Source of the DNA: an uncultured Clostridia bacterium
GTDB lineage: Bacteria > Bacillota > Clostridia > Oscillospirales > Acutalibacteraceae
Direction of reading: 5' to 3'
Assembly (NCBI GenBank): GCA_946627725.1
Contig: CAMOVW010000002.1
Span: 1 to 48,953, forward strand
DNA: 48,953 nt
The position numbers were made by a program, and so were the translations under genes. The notes beneath the pieces are model-generated. The model worked only from the letters and a program-made list of their open reading frames with translations, was not told the origin of the DNA and searched no databases. Below, one piece after another: positions 35,305-48,953 of this stretch (position 1 is its first letter; the number at the start of each line of letters is the position of its first letter).

Positions 35305-37416
35305 TCAGTGAAGCAGCGAATCAAACTCCCACAGGGAGGTAAAACGGTTTGTAAAGATCCATTTGCCGTTTTGAAATGCAAGGGTATTGCTTGCGGTATA
35401 TGTGCTGCCGCCCGGAGAATATACCGTGATGGAAAATGCGCAGGCGGTATCGGTTTGCGAGGTGATCTGAAGGTCATATCTTTCCGGGCCGATATCGCCG
35501 CCCTCTCCCGAGCCGATCACCGCGTACAAGCGGCCGTCGCGCATGGTATAGAGGTGTTTGATCATATCGGCGTAGATTTCTTCCGCAAACATGTCTGCCG
35601 CCGCCGCGCTGATCTGGTCCGTGGTGGTATACTCGCTGCTTTTCACCGGAAGATATTCCATACCGTCCTGTTCGATCGCTTCGCTGTAAGCATCCACAAG
35701 GGCCGGGCCGTGTTCCAGCCAGCCGATATAAAAGGTGTTCGCTTTGTTGAATAATGCCAGAACGTCATCCTCGGTCAGCAGGGCTGCGGAGGGCTGTTCC
35801 TCTGCGCCGTCCTCCTGCGCGGGGGACGTCTCTCTGTCGGACCGATAGAGGATGGTTGCTTTGCCGGTTGCGCCGTCCTTTTCTATCAGTGCGCATTTCA
35901 TGAAACGGTACAGCTGCCGCCAGCCGTTCCAACCGGCAAAATTGCCGTAGCTTATAAGCGTATAGGTTTTGCCGTTTACTTTTTCACAGTATTCCGTTTT
36001 CAGAACGCCGGTTTCGTTGCTGAAATCTCCCAGCTCCGCGTCGCTGAAGTCGGCGTAATCCGCCCTCTCAAGCGCATGGATATGACGCAGATCGGAGAGG
36101 TGATCGCCGTATACGCGGGAGGCCTCGTCTGTAACCTCGATTTTACTTTCAATATAGTCGCCGGAATCCTTTACCGCTCTCCCTGTGATTTCGGCAGCGT
36201 CGAGCGTGGCAAGATCCACCCGCATGATCCTTGCGGATTGGGTAACTCTGCCGCTGCCTGCGATATGCTCGTAAATATAGAACAGCGTATTGTAAGCGAT
36301 CAGCGGGGTATCAACGGTGATATATCCATCGATATGCGGATAAGAGGAATTCCTGGTTTCGGCAATGGATTGCAGCGATATCGCTTTTTCCGTGCGGACG
36401 TCTCTCAGCGTCTCGCCGCTGCCGCTGACTTCAAAAATGACCTCTTCCTCTTCAAAAGACGCGCCGGTTTCACAGTTTTCCCGGCGGTAGAAGAAAACGG
36501 AAGTATCGCCGCAGATCAGAAAAGTCTCTTTGGAAAGAAGCTTTTTTGTAAAGGTTTCCGTATCAAAGCCGGATACGCCGTTGTTGTACGAATCTTTTTC
36601 CTGTATGATCAGATGCTTTCCGCCGTCGATCATACCCAACAGGGTTCCCTCCCCGTGGTCTTTCACGTCGCTGCCGTCCGGCGCGCAGGATTTGATATTG
36701 TAATACGAAACATATTGCTGACCTTGGGGCAGCTCCTGATAAAAGATACGGCCGCCTGCGGCGCATAATTCGCCCGCGCCGTTCGCGGTGAGGATCACGG
36801 TTTCTTTGCCGTTCGGATCTCTGCGGATCAGCGCATTCTGCGCGGCTGCATTGTATGCGTAATATCCGCCGGTCGCTTCTTCGGAAGAAAACGAATCGCT
36901 GTTGTATTTCCAGTAATAAATACCGCCCCGGGATGAGATCACGTTGCCGAACGCGCCGTCGTTGGATCGGGTAAGGCTGATATGTTCGTCCAGCTTCTGT
37001 TCTTTTCCGGCGTTTACCGTAACCGGTTCCTTCCACTCAAAGGGCGCATAGCCGCCCGCATATACGGTAACGGTATAGGTTCCTATGGGCACGATCGCCT
37101 CAAAATAACCGTTTTCATCCGTGGTAACGTCGGTATCGAGCGCGATTCCGGTGGCGGTGTCGATAAATACAACCTGCGCGTTTACGATGACGCCTACCTC
37201 ATTTTTGTTGTCGCTTACCAGAAAAGAGCCGCTGTCCGCTGCGTACCCGGAGATTTTTCCGGTTTCCTTGTCCGAAAATGCCGATTCTGCGGGGTTGCTT
37301 TTGTCAGATGAACCGCTGCGGGAAAGGATCACCGCCAGCACCGCACCCGCAACGCAGAGAACGGCAGCGATCGCCACGATCAGCAGCGCTGTTTTTTGTT
37401 TCTTTGTGTAAGTCAT
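35305..37416 (-). CDS. Single-TM protein with carboxypeptidase regulatory-like domain and DUF5050-like region
   Basis: MTYTKKQKTALLIVAIAAVLCVAGAVLAVIL; VVFIDTATGIALDTDVTTDENGYFEAIVPIGTYTVTVYAGGY; ATG 37416 with GGGAGA RBS. Confidence 0.6.
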   Translation of the reverse strand: MTYTKKQKTALLIVAIAAVLCVAGAVLAVILSRSGSSDKSNPAESAFSDKETGKISGYAADSGSFLVSDNKNEVGVIVNAQVVFIDTATGIALDTDVTTDENGYFEAIVPIGTYTVTVYAGGYAPFEWKEPVTVNAGKEQKLDEHISLTRSNDGAFGNVISSRGGIYYWKYNSDSFSSEEATGGYYAYNAAAQNALIRRDPNGKETVILTANGAGELCAAGGRIFYQELPQGQQYVSYYNIKSCAPDGSDVKDHGEGTLLGMIDGGKHLIIQEKDSYNNGVSGFDTETFTKKLLSKETFLICGDTSVFFYRRENCETGASFEEEEVIFEVSGSGETLRDVRTEKAISLQSIAETRNSSYPHIDGYITVDTPLIAYNTLFYIYEHIAGSGRVTQSARIMRVDLATLDAAEITGRAVKDSGDYIESKIEVTDEASRVYGDHLSDLRHIHALERADYADFSDAELGDFSNETGVLKTEYCEKVNGKTYTLISYGNFAGWNGWRQLYRFMKCALIEKDGATGKATILYRSDRETSPAQEDGAEEQPSAALLTEDDVLALFNKANTFYIGWLEHGPALVDAYSEAIEQDGMEYLPVKSSEYTTTDQISAAAADMFAEEIYADMIKHLYTMRDGRLYAVIGSGEGGDIGPERYDLQITSQTDTACAFSITVYSPGGSTYTASNTLAFQNGKWIFTNRFTSLWEFDSLLH

Positions 37417-37449
37417 AAACGATCTCCCTTCAATGTGATTCGCGTTCAT

Positions 37450-37926
37450 TTAATTGCGTTGAAGCGTGAATTCCATCTGCGTTTCTTTGGGGCGCATGCC
37501 CATTTTTTCGTAAAAACCGCGGGCGGCGTTGTTGCCCTCCCACACGTTCAGGGTGACGTCCCGGCAGCCCAGCCGCCGCGCCTCGTCGCAGGCGAAGCGG
37601 AAAAGCTGTTCGCCGATATGCCTGCCCCGCACGGCTTCATCCACGCAGAAATCGTCGATAAACAGGCTTTTGCCCGGCTGCATGGTGGTGGAAAAGGGCT
37701 GCTCGCGGATCATGCAGATCAGATACCCCACCGCCGTATCGTTTTCGTCCGTCGCCACGTAAACGGGGGCGGCGTCGTCCCCGAAGCGTTCGATCAGGTC
37801 CCGTTCCGTATATTTGGTGGTGCCGGAAATAAAGATATCCGGCCGTATCGCCGCGTGGATCTCCAGAACCTGCCCCAGCATACGCAGCATCTGCGGCACG
37901 TCTTTTTCCTCTGCTCTGCGGATCAT
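37450..37926 (-). CDS. GNAT family N-acetyltransferase
   Basis: DDFCVDEAVRGRHIGEQLFRFACDEAR, NVWEGNNAARGFYEKMGM. Confidence 0.9.
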   Translation of the reverse strand: MIRRAEEKDVPQMLRMLGQVLEIHAAIRPDIFISGTTKYTERDLIERFGDDAAPVYVATDENDTAVGYLICMIREQPFSTTMQPGKSLFIDDFCVDEAVRGRHIGEQLFRFACDEARRLGCRDVTLNVWEGNNAARGFYEKMGMRPKETQMEFTLQRN

Positions 37927-37987
37927 AAGAAAGCCCCCTTTGAAATGCGTTTTGGTTTATTTTATCATATCTTCTTTATGTATGCAA

Positions 37988-38025
37988 TCAAAAAAAACAG
38001 ACGCGGAACACGCTGTCCGCGTCTG
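37988..38025 (-). terminator. Intrinsic terminator for dapL / upstream operon
   Basis: Minus strand: CAGACGCGGA-cagcgtgt-TCCGCGTCTG-tttttttt. Confidence 0.85.
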
Positions 38026-38031
38026 AGATGT

Positions 38032-39216
38032 TTATTTCAGCAGTGTTTTCAGTCGTCGCGCCGCTTCCTCTGTATCCGCCGGGTCGGCGAAGGTGGAAAA
38101 CCGGAAGAAGCCTTCTCCGCATTTGCCGAAGCCCTCGCCGGGAGTGCCAACCACCTGAACCTCGTTCAGCAGGTAAGAGAAGAATTCCCAGCTGCCCATG
38201 CCGCCGGGGCATTTCAGCCAGACGTAGGGCGCGTTTTTGCCGCCGGTGTACCATATGCCGCACGCGTCCAGCGCCTCGGTCAGTATCTTTGCGTTTTGCT
38301 TGTAAACGCCGATCTGGGCTTTTACCTGTTCCTGCCCCGCCGTGGTGAACACCGCCGCGCCGGCGCGCTGCAGCAGATAAGAAACGCCGTTGGTTTTGGT
38401 TGTGCGGTTGCGCACCCACATGGCGTTCAGGTTCATCCCGCCCCGGGTCAGCGTTTTCGGTATCACGGTATACCCCAGCCGTGTGCCGGTGAAGCCGGCG
38501 GTTTTTGAAAGGGAGCAGATCTCAATGGCGCAGGTTTTTGCGCCCTCCAGCTCAAAAATACTGTGGGGCAGCGCAGGGTCTTCAATGTACGCTTCATAGG
38601 CGGCGTCGAATAAAATCACAGCGCCGGTGCGGTTGGCGTAATCCACCCACGCCTGCAGGCCGGGACGGTCGTATACCGCGCCGGTGGGGTTGTTGGGGGA
38701 GCACAGGTAGACGAACCCCGCTTGCCCGTCTTCCGGCGGCGCGGGCAGAAAACCGTTTTCTTCGCCGGAGGGCAGATGGATGATATTGCGGCCACCGATC
38801 ACACAGGCGTCCACGTAGGCGGGGTAAGCGGGCTCGATCACCAGCGCGGCGTTTTCACGGGCGAACAGATCCGTAATATCGCCCAGCTCGTCGCTGGCGC
38901 CGGAGGATACGAAAACCTCGTCCGCATTCAGCGTTACGCCTCTTTCCGCGTAGTGGGCGGCAACGGACTCCCGCAGGAACGCCGCGCCGCATTCCGGCAT
39001 ATACCCGTGAAAGGAGCTTTGGTTCGCCTGTTCCTCCACGGCGGCGTGCAGCGCCCCGATCACGGCGGGGCACAGGGGGAGCGATACGTCCCCGATGCCC
39101 ATGCGGTACAGCTTCTGCCCCGGGTGCGCCTGCAGGTAAGCCTGCGTCTTTTTGGCGATCCCGGCGAATAAATAGGAATCCTTCAGTTCCGCGTAGTGGA
39201 CGTTTGGCTGCATCAT
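38032..39216 (-). CDS. dapL: LL-diaminopimelate aminotransferase
   Basis: YRMGIGDVSLPL, YLCSPNNPTGAVYDR, ICSLSKTAGFTGTRLGYTVIPK. Confidence 0.93.
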   Translation of the reverse strand: MMQPNVHYAELKDSYLFAGIAKKTQAYLQAHPGQKLYRMGIGDVSLPLCPAVIGALHAAVEEQANQSSFHGYMPECGAAFLRESVAAHYAERGVTLNADEVFVSSGASDELGDITDLFARENAALVIEPAYPAYVDACVIGGRNIIHLPSGEENGFLPAPPEDGQAGFVYLCSPNNPTGAVYDRPGLQAWVDYANRTGAVILFDAAYEAYIEDPALPHSIFELEGAKTCAIEICSLSKTAGFTGTRLGYTVIPKTLTRGGMNLNAMWVRNRTTKTNGVSYLLQRAGAAVFTTAGQEQVKAQIGVYKQNAKILTEALDACGIWYTGGKNAPYVWLKCPGGMGSWEFFSYLLNEVQVVGTPGEGFGKCGEGFFRFSTFADPADTEEAARRLKTLLK

Positions 39217-40004
39217 AGGTCTGTTTCCCCCTCGTAAACGGCGGCCGCGGGGCCCGTCATCGTAATATTATAATCGTTATCCGCCCTGATCAGCAGCGTG
39301 CCGCCGTCCAGCACAACCTTTACGGTGCCGCCGGAGGGGCACAGGCCTCTTTTTACCGCCGCGGCAACGGTGGCGCAGGAGCCGGTGCCGCAGGCCATGG
39401 TAACGCCGCTGCCCCGCTCCCACACGCGCATGCGGATCTCGTCCGTACCGCGGATCTCGGCAAATTCCGCGTTTACGCCGCCGGGAAAATCGGGATGGCG
39501 TTCTATGGCAGGGCCGAGGGTCTGCAACGGCACGGCCTGTGCGTTATCGGTAAAAAACACCGCGTGGGGATTGCCCACGTTCACCGGCGTATAGGTCAGC
39601 GTCTGCCCGCATACGGTAAGCAGCTTCTCTTCCCCCGCCGCGGCTTTGCCCATCTCTACCGAAACAAGCGCCGTTTTGCCCTCTTTTATCTGCAGACGCA
39701 GCGTTTTTACGCCGGAGAGGGTCTCTATTTTCAGTTCCGTTTTATCGGTATAGCCCTTGTCGAAAACGTATTTGCCCACGCAGCGGATCCCGTTGCCGCA
39801 CATCATGGCTTCGCTGCCGTCCGCGTTGAAGATCCGCATTTTGAAATCGGCCGTCTGCGAGGGGCCGATAAAGATCATACCGTCCGCCCCCGCGCCGAAA
39901 TGCCGGTCCGAAAGCCTTTGCGAAAGCGCGGCGATATCCGCCGGCGGTTCGCCGTAAACGTATAAATAATCGTTGCCGAGCCCGTGCATCTTTGTGAAAC
40001 GCAT
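39213..40004 (-). CDS. dapF: Diaminopimelate epimerase
   Basis: FTKMHGLGNDYLYV, MMCGNGIRCVGKYV, MACGTGSCA; 4-bp overlap with dapL. Confidence 0.96.
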   Translation of the reverse strand: MRFTKMHGLGNDYLYVYGEPPADIAALSQRLSDRHFGAGADGMIFIGPSQTADFKMRIFNADGSEAMMCGNGIRCVGKYVFDKGYTDKTELKIETLSGVKTLRLQIKEGKTALVSVEMGKAAAGEEKLLTVCGQTLTYTPVNVGNPHAVFFTDNAQAVPLQTLGPAIERHPDFPGGVNAEFAEIRGTDEIRMRVWERGSGVTMACGTGSCATVAAAVKRGLCPSGGTVKVVLDGGTLLIRADNDYNITMTGPAAAVYEGETDL

Positions 40005-40006
40005 AT

Positions 40007-43224
<3,218 letters not shown>

Positions 43225-43249
43225 GGTTTTTTCTTCCTTTCGTCAGCCG

Positions 43250-45337
43250 TTATACGCCGAACAGCAGCTGGGCGTAGGTGGGGAAGGGCCAGCGCGCTTT
43301 GTCGGTGCATTTCTCCGCTTCGTCGCAGCAGCGGCGCAGGGCTTCCATTGCGGGCAGAACGCTGTCGCGTATCGCCGCGGCCTCGGCGATCACGTCCGTT
43401 TCCGGCAGGCTGCCCACGCGCTCCCGCAGCGCTTCGGTATTTTCCGCGATCTCGTCCGTTAAGGCGGAAAGCTTCTGTACCAGCGCCGTTTCGTATCTGC
43501 AGGGCAGCGCGGGTGAAAGCGCCTGTTTTTTTGCCGCGTTTTCGGCAATGGCGGCCGTAAAGCCCTCCGCCGCGGGCAGGATCTGCGTTTTTGCCATGTC
43601 TGCCATGGCGCGCGCTTCGATCAAAACGGTTTTAACGTAGTTTTCAAGCATGATCTCGCAGCGGGAATGCAGCTCTTCTTCGGTAAACACACCCAGCGAA
43701 ATGAGCATGTCCGCGTTCTTCCGATCCAGCAGGTGGGGCATGCAGTCCGCCGTAGTGCGATAATTGCAAAGCCCACGTTTCCCGGCTTCCCCGATCCAGG
43801 CGCTGTCGTACCCGTTGCCGTTGAATATGATGCGTTTGTGATCCCGTATCGTATTTCTGATCGTCTGGTGCAGGGCGGCTTCAAAATCCGCCGCGCCCTC
43901 CAGGCGGTCGGCATAGATCTTCAGCGATTGGGCCACGGCCGCGTTGAGCATGATGTTGGCGCAGGCGATGGAATTGGAGGAGCCCAGCATGCGGAATTCA
44001 AATTTGTTGCCTGTAAACGCAAAGGGGGAGGTTCGGTTGCGGTCGGTATTGTCACGGTTGAATTTCGGCAGCACGTCCACCCCCAGCTTCATCTGTGTTT
44101 TTTGTGCGCCGCGGTAAGGCGTATCGTTTGCGATCGCCTCCAGCACCGCGTTCAGCTCGTCGCCGAGAAAAACGGATACCACGGCGGGCGGCGCTTCGTT
44201 TGCGCCAAGGCGGTGGTCGTTGCCTGCCGTTGCCACGGAAATACGGAGCAGATCCTGATAATCGTCTGCCGCCTTGATCACCGCGCACAGGAACAGCAAA
44301 AACTGTGCGTTTTCATAAGGCGTTTCACCGGGGGAAAGCAGATTCTGCCCCGCATCCGTGGCAATGGACCAGTTGTTATGCTTGCCGCTTCCGTTCACCC
44401 CGGCAAAGGGCTTTTCGTGCAGCAGGCAAACAAGGCCGTGTTTCAGCGCCACCTTCTGCATGATCTCCATGGTCAGCTGGTTCTGGTCGGTGGCGAGGTT
44501 GGCGGTTGTGTAGATCGGCGCAAGCTCATGCTGGGCGGGGGCTACCTCGTTATGCTCGGTTTTTGCCAAAATGCCCAGCTGCCAGAGCTCGTTGTTCAGC
44601 TCTTCCATAAACGCCGCTACCCGGGGCTTGATCACGCCGAAATAGTGGTCGTCCATTTCCTGCCCCTTGGGGGCGGGCGCGCCGAACAGGGTGCGGCCTG
44701 TAAGGCGCAGGTCAAGGCGCTGATCGTACAGCTTTTTATCCACAAGAAAGTATTCCTGCTCCGGGCCCACGTTGGCGCGCACGGCCCTTGCCTCGGTGTT
44801 GCCGAACAGCCGCAATATGCGCAGCGCCTGTGTATTCAGCGCCTCCATAGAGCGCAGCAGGGGCGTTTTTTTATCCAGTGCCTGACCGCCGTAAGCGCAG
44901 AACGCCGTGGGGATACAAAGGGTTTTGCCCTTGATAAAAGCATAGCTCGTCGGGTCCCATGCCGTATAGCCGCGGGCTTCAAAGGTGGCCCTCAGACCGC
45001 CGGAGGGGAAGGATGAGGCGTCCGGCTCGCCCCTGATCAGCTCTTTGCCCGAAAACTCCATGATCACACCGCCGTCCGGGGCGGGGGCGATAAAGCTGTC
45101 GTGCTTTTCGGCGGTGACGCCGGTAAGCGGCTGAAACCAGTGGGTGTAGTGGGTTGCGCCTTTGGCCACGGCCCAGTTCTTCATCGCTTCGGCCACCGCG
45201 TCGGCCACGTTCTGGTTCAGCGCTTTTCCTTCGTCTATCGTTTGTTTCAGCGAGGCGTAAACCCCGGCGGGCAGCGCGGCACGCATCGCGCGGTCGTCAA
45301 ATACCATACTGCCGAATACTTCCGGAACCGTTTTCAT
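43250..45337 (-). CDS. glnN: Glutamine synthetase type III
   Basis: [48 protein letters not shown]. Confidence 0.96.
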   Translation of the reverse strand: MKTVPEVFGSMVFDDRAMRAALPAGVYASLKQTIDEGKALNQNVADAVAEAMKNWAVAKGATHYTHWFQPLTGVTAEKHDSFIAPAPDGGVIMEFSGKELIRGEPDASSFPSGGLRATFEARGYTAWDPTSYAFIKGKTLCIPTAFCAYGGQALDKKTPLLRSMEALNTQALRILRLFGNTEARAVRANVGPEQEYFLVDKKLYDQRLDLRLTGRTLFGAPAPKGQEMDDHYFGVIKPRVAAFMEELNNELWQLGILAKTEHNEVAPAQHELAPIYTTANLATDQNQLTMEIMQKVALKHGLVCLLHEKPFAGVNGSGKHNNWSIATDAGQNLLSPGETPYENAQFLLFLCAVIKAADDYQDLLRISVATAGNDHRLGANEAPPAVVSVFLGDELNAVLEAIANDTPYRGAQKTQMKLGVDVLPKFNRDNTDRNRTSPFAFTGNKFEFRMLGSSNSIACANIMLNAAVAQSLKIYADRLEGAADFEAALHQTIRNTIRDHKRIIFNGNGYDSAWIGEAGKRGLCNYRTTADCMPHLLDRKNADMLISLGVFTEEELHSRCEIMLENYVKTVLIEARAMADMAKTQILPAAEGFTAAIAENAAKKQALSPALPCRYETALVQKLSALTDEIAENTEALRERVGSLPETDVIAEAAAIRDSVLPAMEALRRCCDEAEKCTDKARWPFPTYAQLLFGV

Positions 45338-45384
45338 ACCGCATCATCCTTTCTTTTGTTTTTTTTGTTTCGGAATACGTTTTT

Positions 45385-46915
<1,531 letters not shown>

Positions 46916-47001
46916 CCCCTATTTTCAGATTCGTTAAATTTTTGACAAATCTCCACAAAAATGTAAACCATCTGTGGGAAAAAATCGGTAAAATGCAGTT
47001 T

Positions 47002-47323
47002 GTCGCGCCGCAGGCGCGACAGCCGTTCGCCGTTTGCCGTTCGCCGTTCGCAAGAATCACAGCTTCCGCAATAAAGCTGCCACCCCGGTAGCGCGGTTCC
47101 TCAGAACCGCCCCGCCGTAAGGCGGTTCCTAAGCAAAGATATTATTGAAAAGGTCGGTTTCCGTAGTCAGGAAACCAAATGACAATAAGGAATCGCATTG
47201 CGGGCGGTTCTGAGGAACCGCGCTACCATTCTATCGCTCCGCGTTATGGAACCCAACCAAAATGCGGATACTCAGATATATGCGAACGGCGAACGGCGTT
47301 TATCGCGCAAACAGCGCGATAAA
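47002..47323. repeat. Nested palindromic (MITE/REP-like) element
   Basis: 25-bp perfect IR 47087-47111/47203-47227; 17-bp perfect IR 47036-47052/47281-47297; terminal hairpins 47002-47020 and 47299-47323; central hairpin 47156-47176. Confidence 0.8.
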
Positions 47324-47373
47324 TAATAATTTGAATCCTCCCCAAAAAATCATAGCGTCCCAAATAATTTTGC

Positions 47374-47402
47374 TTGATTCCTGCGGCGGATTCGGTTATG
47401 AT
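47374..47402 (+). promoter_or_regulatory. Promoter of glnA
   Basis: TTGATT-17-TATGAT. Confidence 0.65.
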
Positions 47403-47468
47403 AGTTATATCATGCTTCATATCCCGTGCGCCGGCGGGCCGGCGGAGGGAAAAAGGGAGGTTTATGCT

Positions 47469-48683
47469 TTGGAATACTCACAAAATGAGATCCTGCAGTA
47501 TATGAAAGAGGAGGACGTGAAATTCATCCGTCTTGCGTTCTGCGACGTTTTCGGCAGGCAGAAGAACATCTCCGTAATGCCGGAGGAGCTGCCCCGGGCG
47601 TTCCGGTACGGCGTCGCTTTTGACGCGTCTTCCATTGCGGGCTTCGGCGACGAGACCCGCAGCGACCTGTTTCTGCATCCGGAGCCCGAAACCATCACCG
47701 CGCTGCCGTGGCGGCCGGAGCACGGGCGGGTGGTGCGTATGAACGCCTCCGTCACTTACCCGGACGGCGCTCCCTTTGAGGCGGATACCCGCGGCCTGTT
47801 GAAAAAGACCGTGGCCGAGGCGGCAGAGAAGGGCTATGCCTTCTCGTTCGGCGCAGAGCAGGAATTTTATCTGTTTCGGCTGGATGAAAACGGTGAACCC
47901 ACAAAAACCCCCTGCGACAACGCCGGGTATATGGATATCGCGCCGGAGGATAAAGGTGAAAACGTGCGCAGGGAGGTCTGCCTTACGCTGGAGCAGATGG
48001 GTCTCCGGCCCGAGAGCAGCCACCATGAAGAGGGCCCCGGCCAGAACGAGATCGATTTTCGCTATGCGGACGCGCTGAAGGCGGCGGACCAGGCGATGAT
48101 CTTTCAAACCGCGGTAAAAACCGTGGCGCACCGCAACGGCTATCATGCGGATTTTTCCGCCAAGCCCCTGCCGAACGCCCCCGGCAACGGTTTTCATATC
48201 AATATGTCGATGCAGCCGGAGAACGATCCCGCCCTGTTTTCCGCCATGATCGCCGGGGTGCTTGCCCAGGTGAACGCCATGACCGCCTTTTTGAACCCCA
48301 CCGAAAATTCTTACTTGCGGCTGGGCAGCAACAAGGCGCCGGGGTATGTGAGCTGGTCCCATGAAAACCGCAGCCAGCTGATCCGCATACCGGCCGCGGC
48401 AGGGGAGTACCGCCGCATGGAGCTGCGTTCGCCGGATCCCATGGCCAACCCCTACCTCGCTTTTACGCTGATGATCCGCGCCGCCCTTTACGGTATCGAA
48501 AACCGCCTTCCCCTGCCCCCCGCGGCGGATCTGAACCTGTTTACCGCCGATAATACCACCCTTGCGCGTTTTCGGAAATTGCCCGGCACGCTGCGGGAGG
48601 CCCGCGCCGCCGCAGCCGCCTCCGATTTCATCCGTGATTGCCTTCCCCCGGCGGTGTTGAAAGCGTTCACCGCGCAGGGTTAA
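47469..48683 (+). CDS. glnA: Glutamine synthetase type I-like, short C-terminus
   Basis: VKFIRLAFCDVFGRQKNISV, FGAEQEFYLF, ESSHHEEGPGQNEIDFRY, NGFHINMSM, NSYLRLGSNKAPGYVSWSHENRSQLIRIP; TTG 47469 with GGGAGG RBS preferred. Confidence 0.9.
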   Translation: MEYSQNEILQYMKEEDVKFIRLAFCDVFGRQKNISVMPEELPRAFRYGVAFDASSIAGFGDETRSDLFLHPEPETITALPWRPEHGRVVRMNASVTYPDGAPFEADTRGLLKKTVAEAAEKGYAFSFGAEQEFYLFRLDENGEPTKTPCDNAGYMDIAPEDKGENVRREVCLTLEQMGLRPESSHHEEGPGQNEIDFRYADALKAADQAMIFQTAVKTVAHRNGYHADFSAKPLPNAPGNGFHINMSMQPENDPALFSAMIAGVLAQVNAMTAFLNPTENSYLRLGSNKAPGYVSWSHENRSQLIRIPAAAGEYRRMELRSPDPMANPYLAFTLMIRAALYGIENRLPLPPAADLNLFTADNTTLARFRKLPGTLREARAAAAASDFIRDCLPPAVLKAFTAQG

Positions 48684-48744
48684 CAAACAATAATTTGCAA
48701 AGAACAATGATCGGTATTCCGTTCGGAAAGGAGGGGGATGTCTG

Positions 48745-48953
48745 ATGCCGCTGATCGAGCGCAGGTATACCGTGCTTCTGGTTTCGGCTTCGCAGAATGT
48801 GAACGCGTCTCTGCGGGAGCTGCTTGCCGCCGCGCGCTGCGGGCGTGTGGATACGGCGTTGGACGTGAGCGCCGCGAAACGGAAATTTGCCGAACAGGCG
48901 TATGATTTCGTGATCGTGAATTCCCCTCTGCCCGACGATCCCGGCATCCGTTT
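48745..48953 (+). CDS. Response-regulator-like protein, probable ANTAR-family antiterminator (N-terminal receiver only; truncated by window end)
   Basis: MPLIERRYTVLLVSASQNVNASLRELLAAARCGRVDTALDVSAAKRKFAEQAYDFVIVNSPLPDDPGIRF resembles receivers of glnA-linked ANTAR proteins in Clostridia; strong RBS aaaggaggggg. Confidence 0.65.
   Translation, partial: MPLIERRYTVLLVSASQNVNASLRELLAAARCGRVDTALDVSAAKRKFAEQAYDFVIVNSPLPDDPGIR

Overview
This looks like a high-GC gut-type Clostridia (Oscillospirales-like) chromosomal window, almost fully coding. I saw no rRNA, tRNA, CRISPR array or transposase. The main loci are: (i) a minus-strand surface locus with two class B sortases, a degenerate membrane-anchored CinA-like protein and a SpoIID-like protein with N-terminal dockerin repeats, followed by folE; (ii) a complete apbE/NusG-II/Gx/rnfCDGEAB locus with uxaC; (iii) two adjacent TIR-domain membrane proteins that share about 580 bp of identical DNA but have unrelated C-termini; (iv) GH3 glucosidase, an OmpA-like lipoprotein, a two-subunit aconitase X, DUF1848, an esterase and sbcCD; (v) a probable minus-strand operon gdhA-glnN-asnB-pyrG-dapF-dapL. 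The gdhA leader appears to hold two tandem attenuators, each with a hexaloop hairpin (AAAGGC, AAUGGC) matching the ANTAR recognition rule (A at loop position 1, G at position 4) and mutually exclusive with an intrinsic terminator. A glnA and the start of an ANTAR-type response regulator lie divergently next to it, across a nested palindromic element. The candidate ANTAR/tandem-attenuator circuit and the TIR duplication are the most interesting items. All product names come from reading motifs in the translations; no database search was run.
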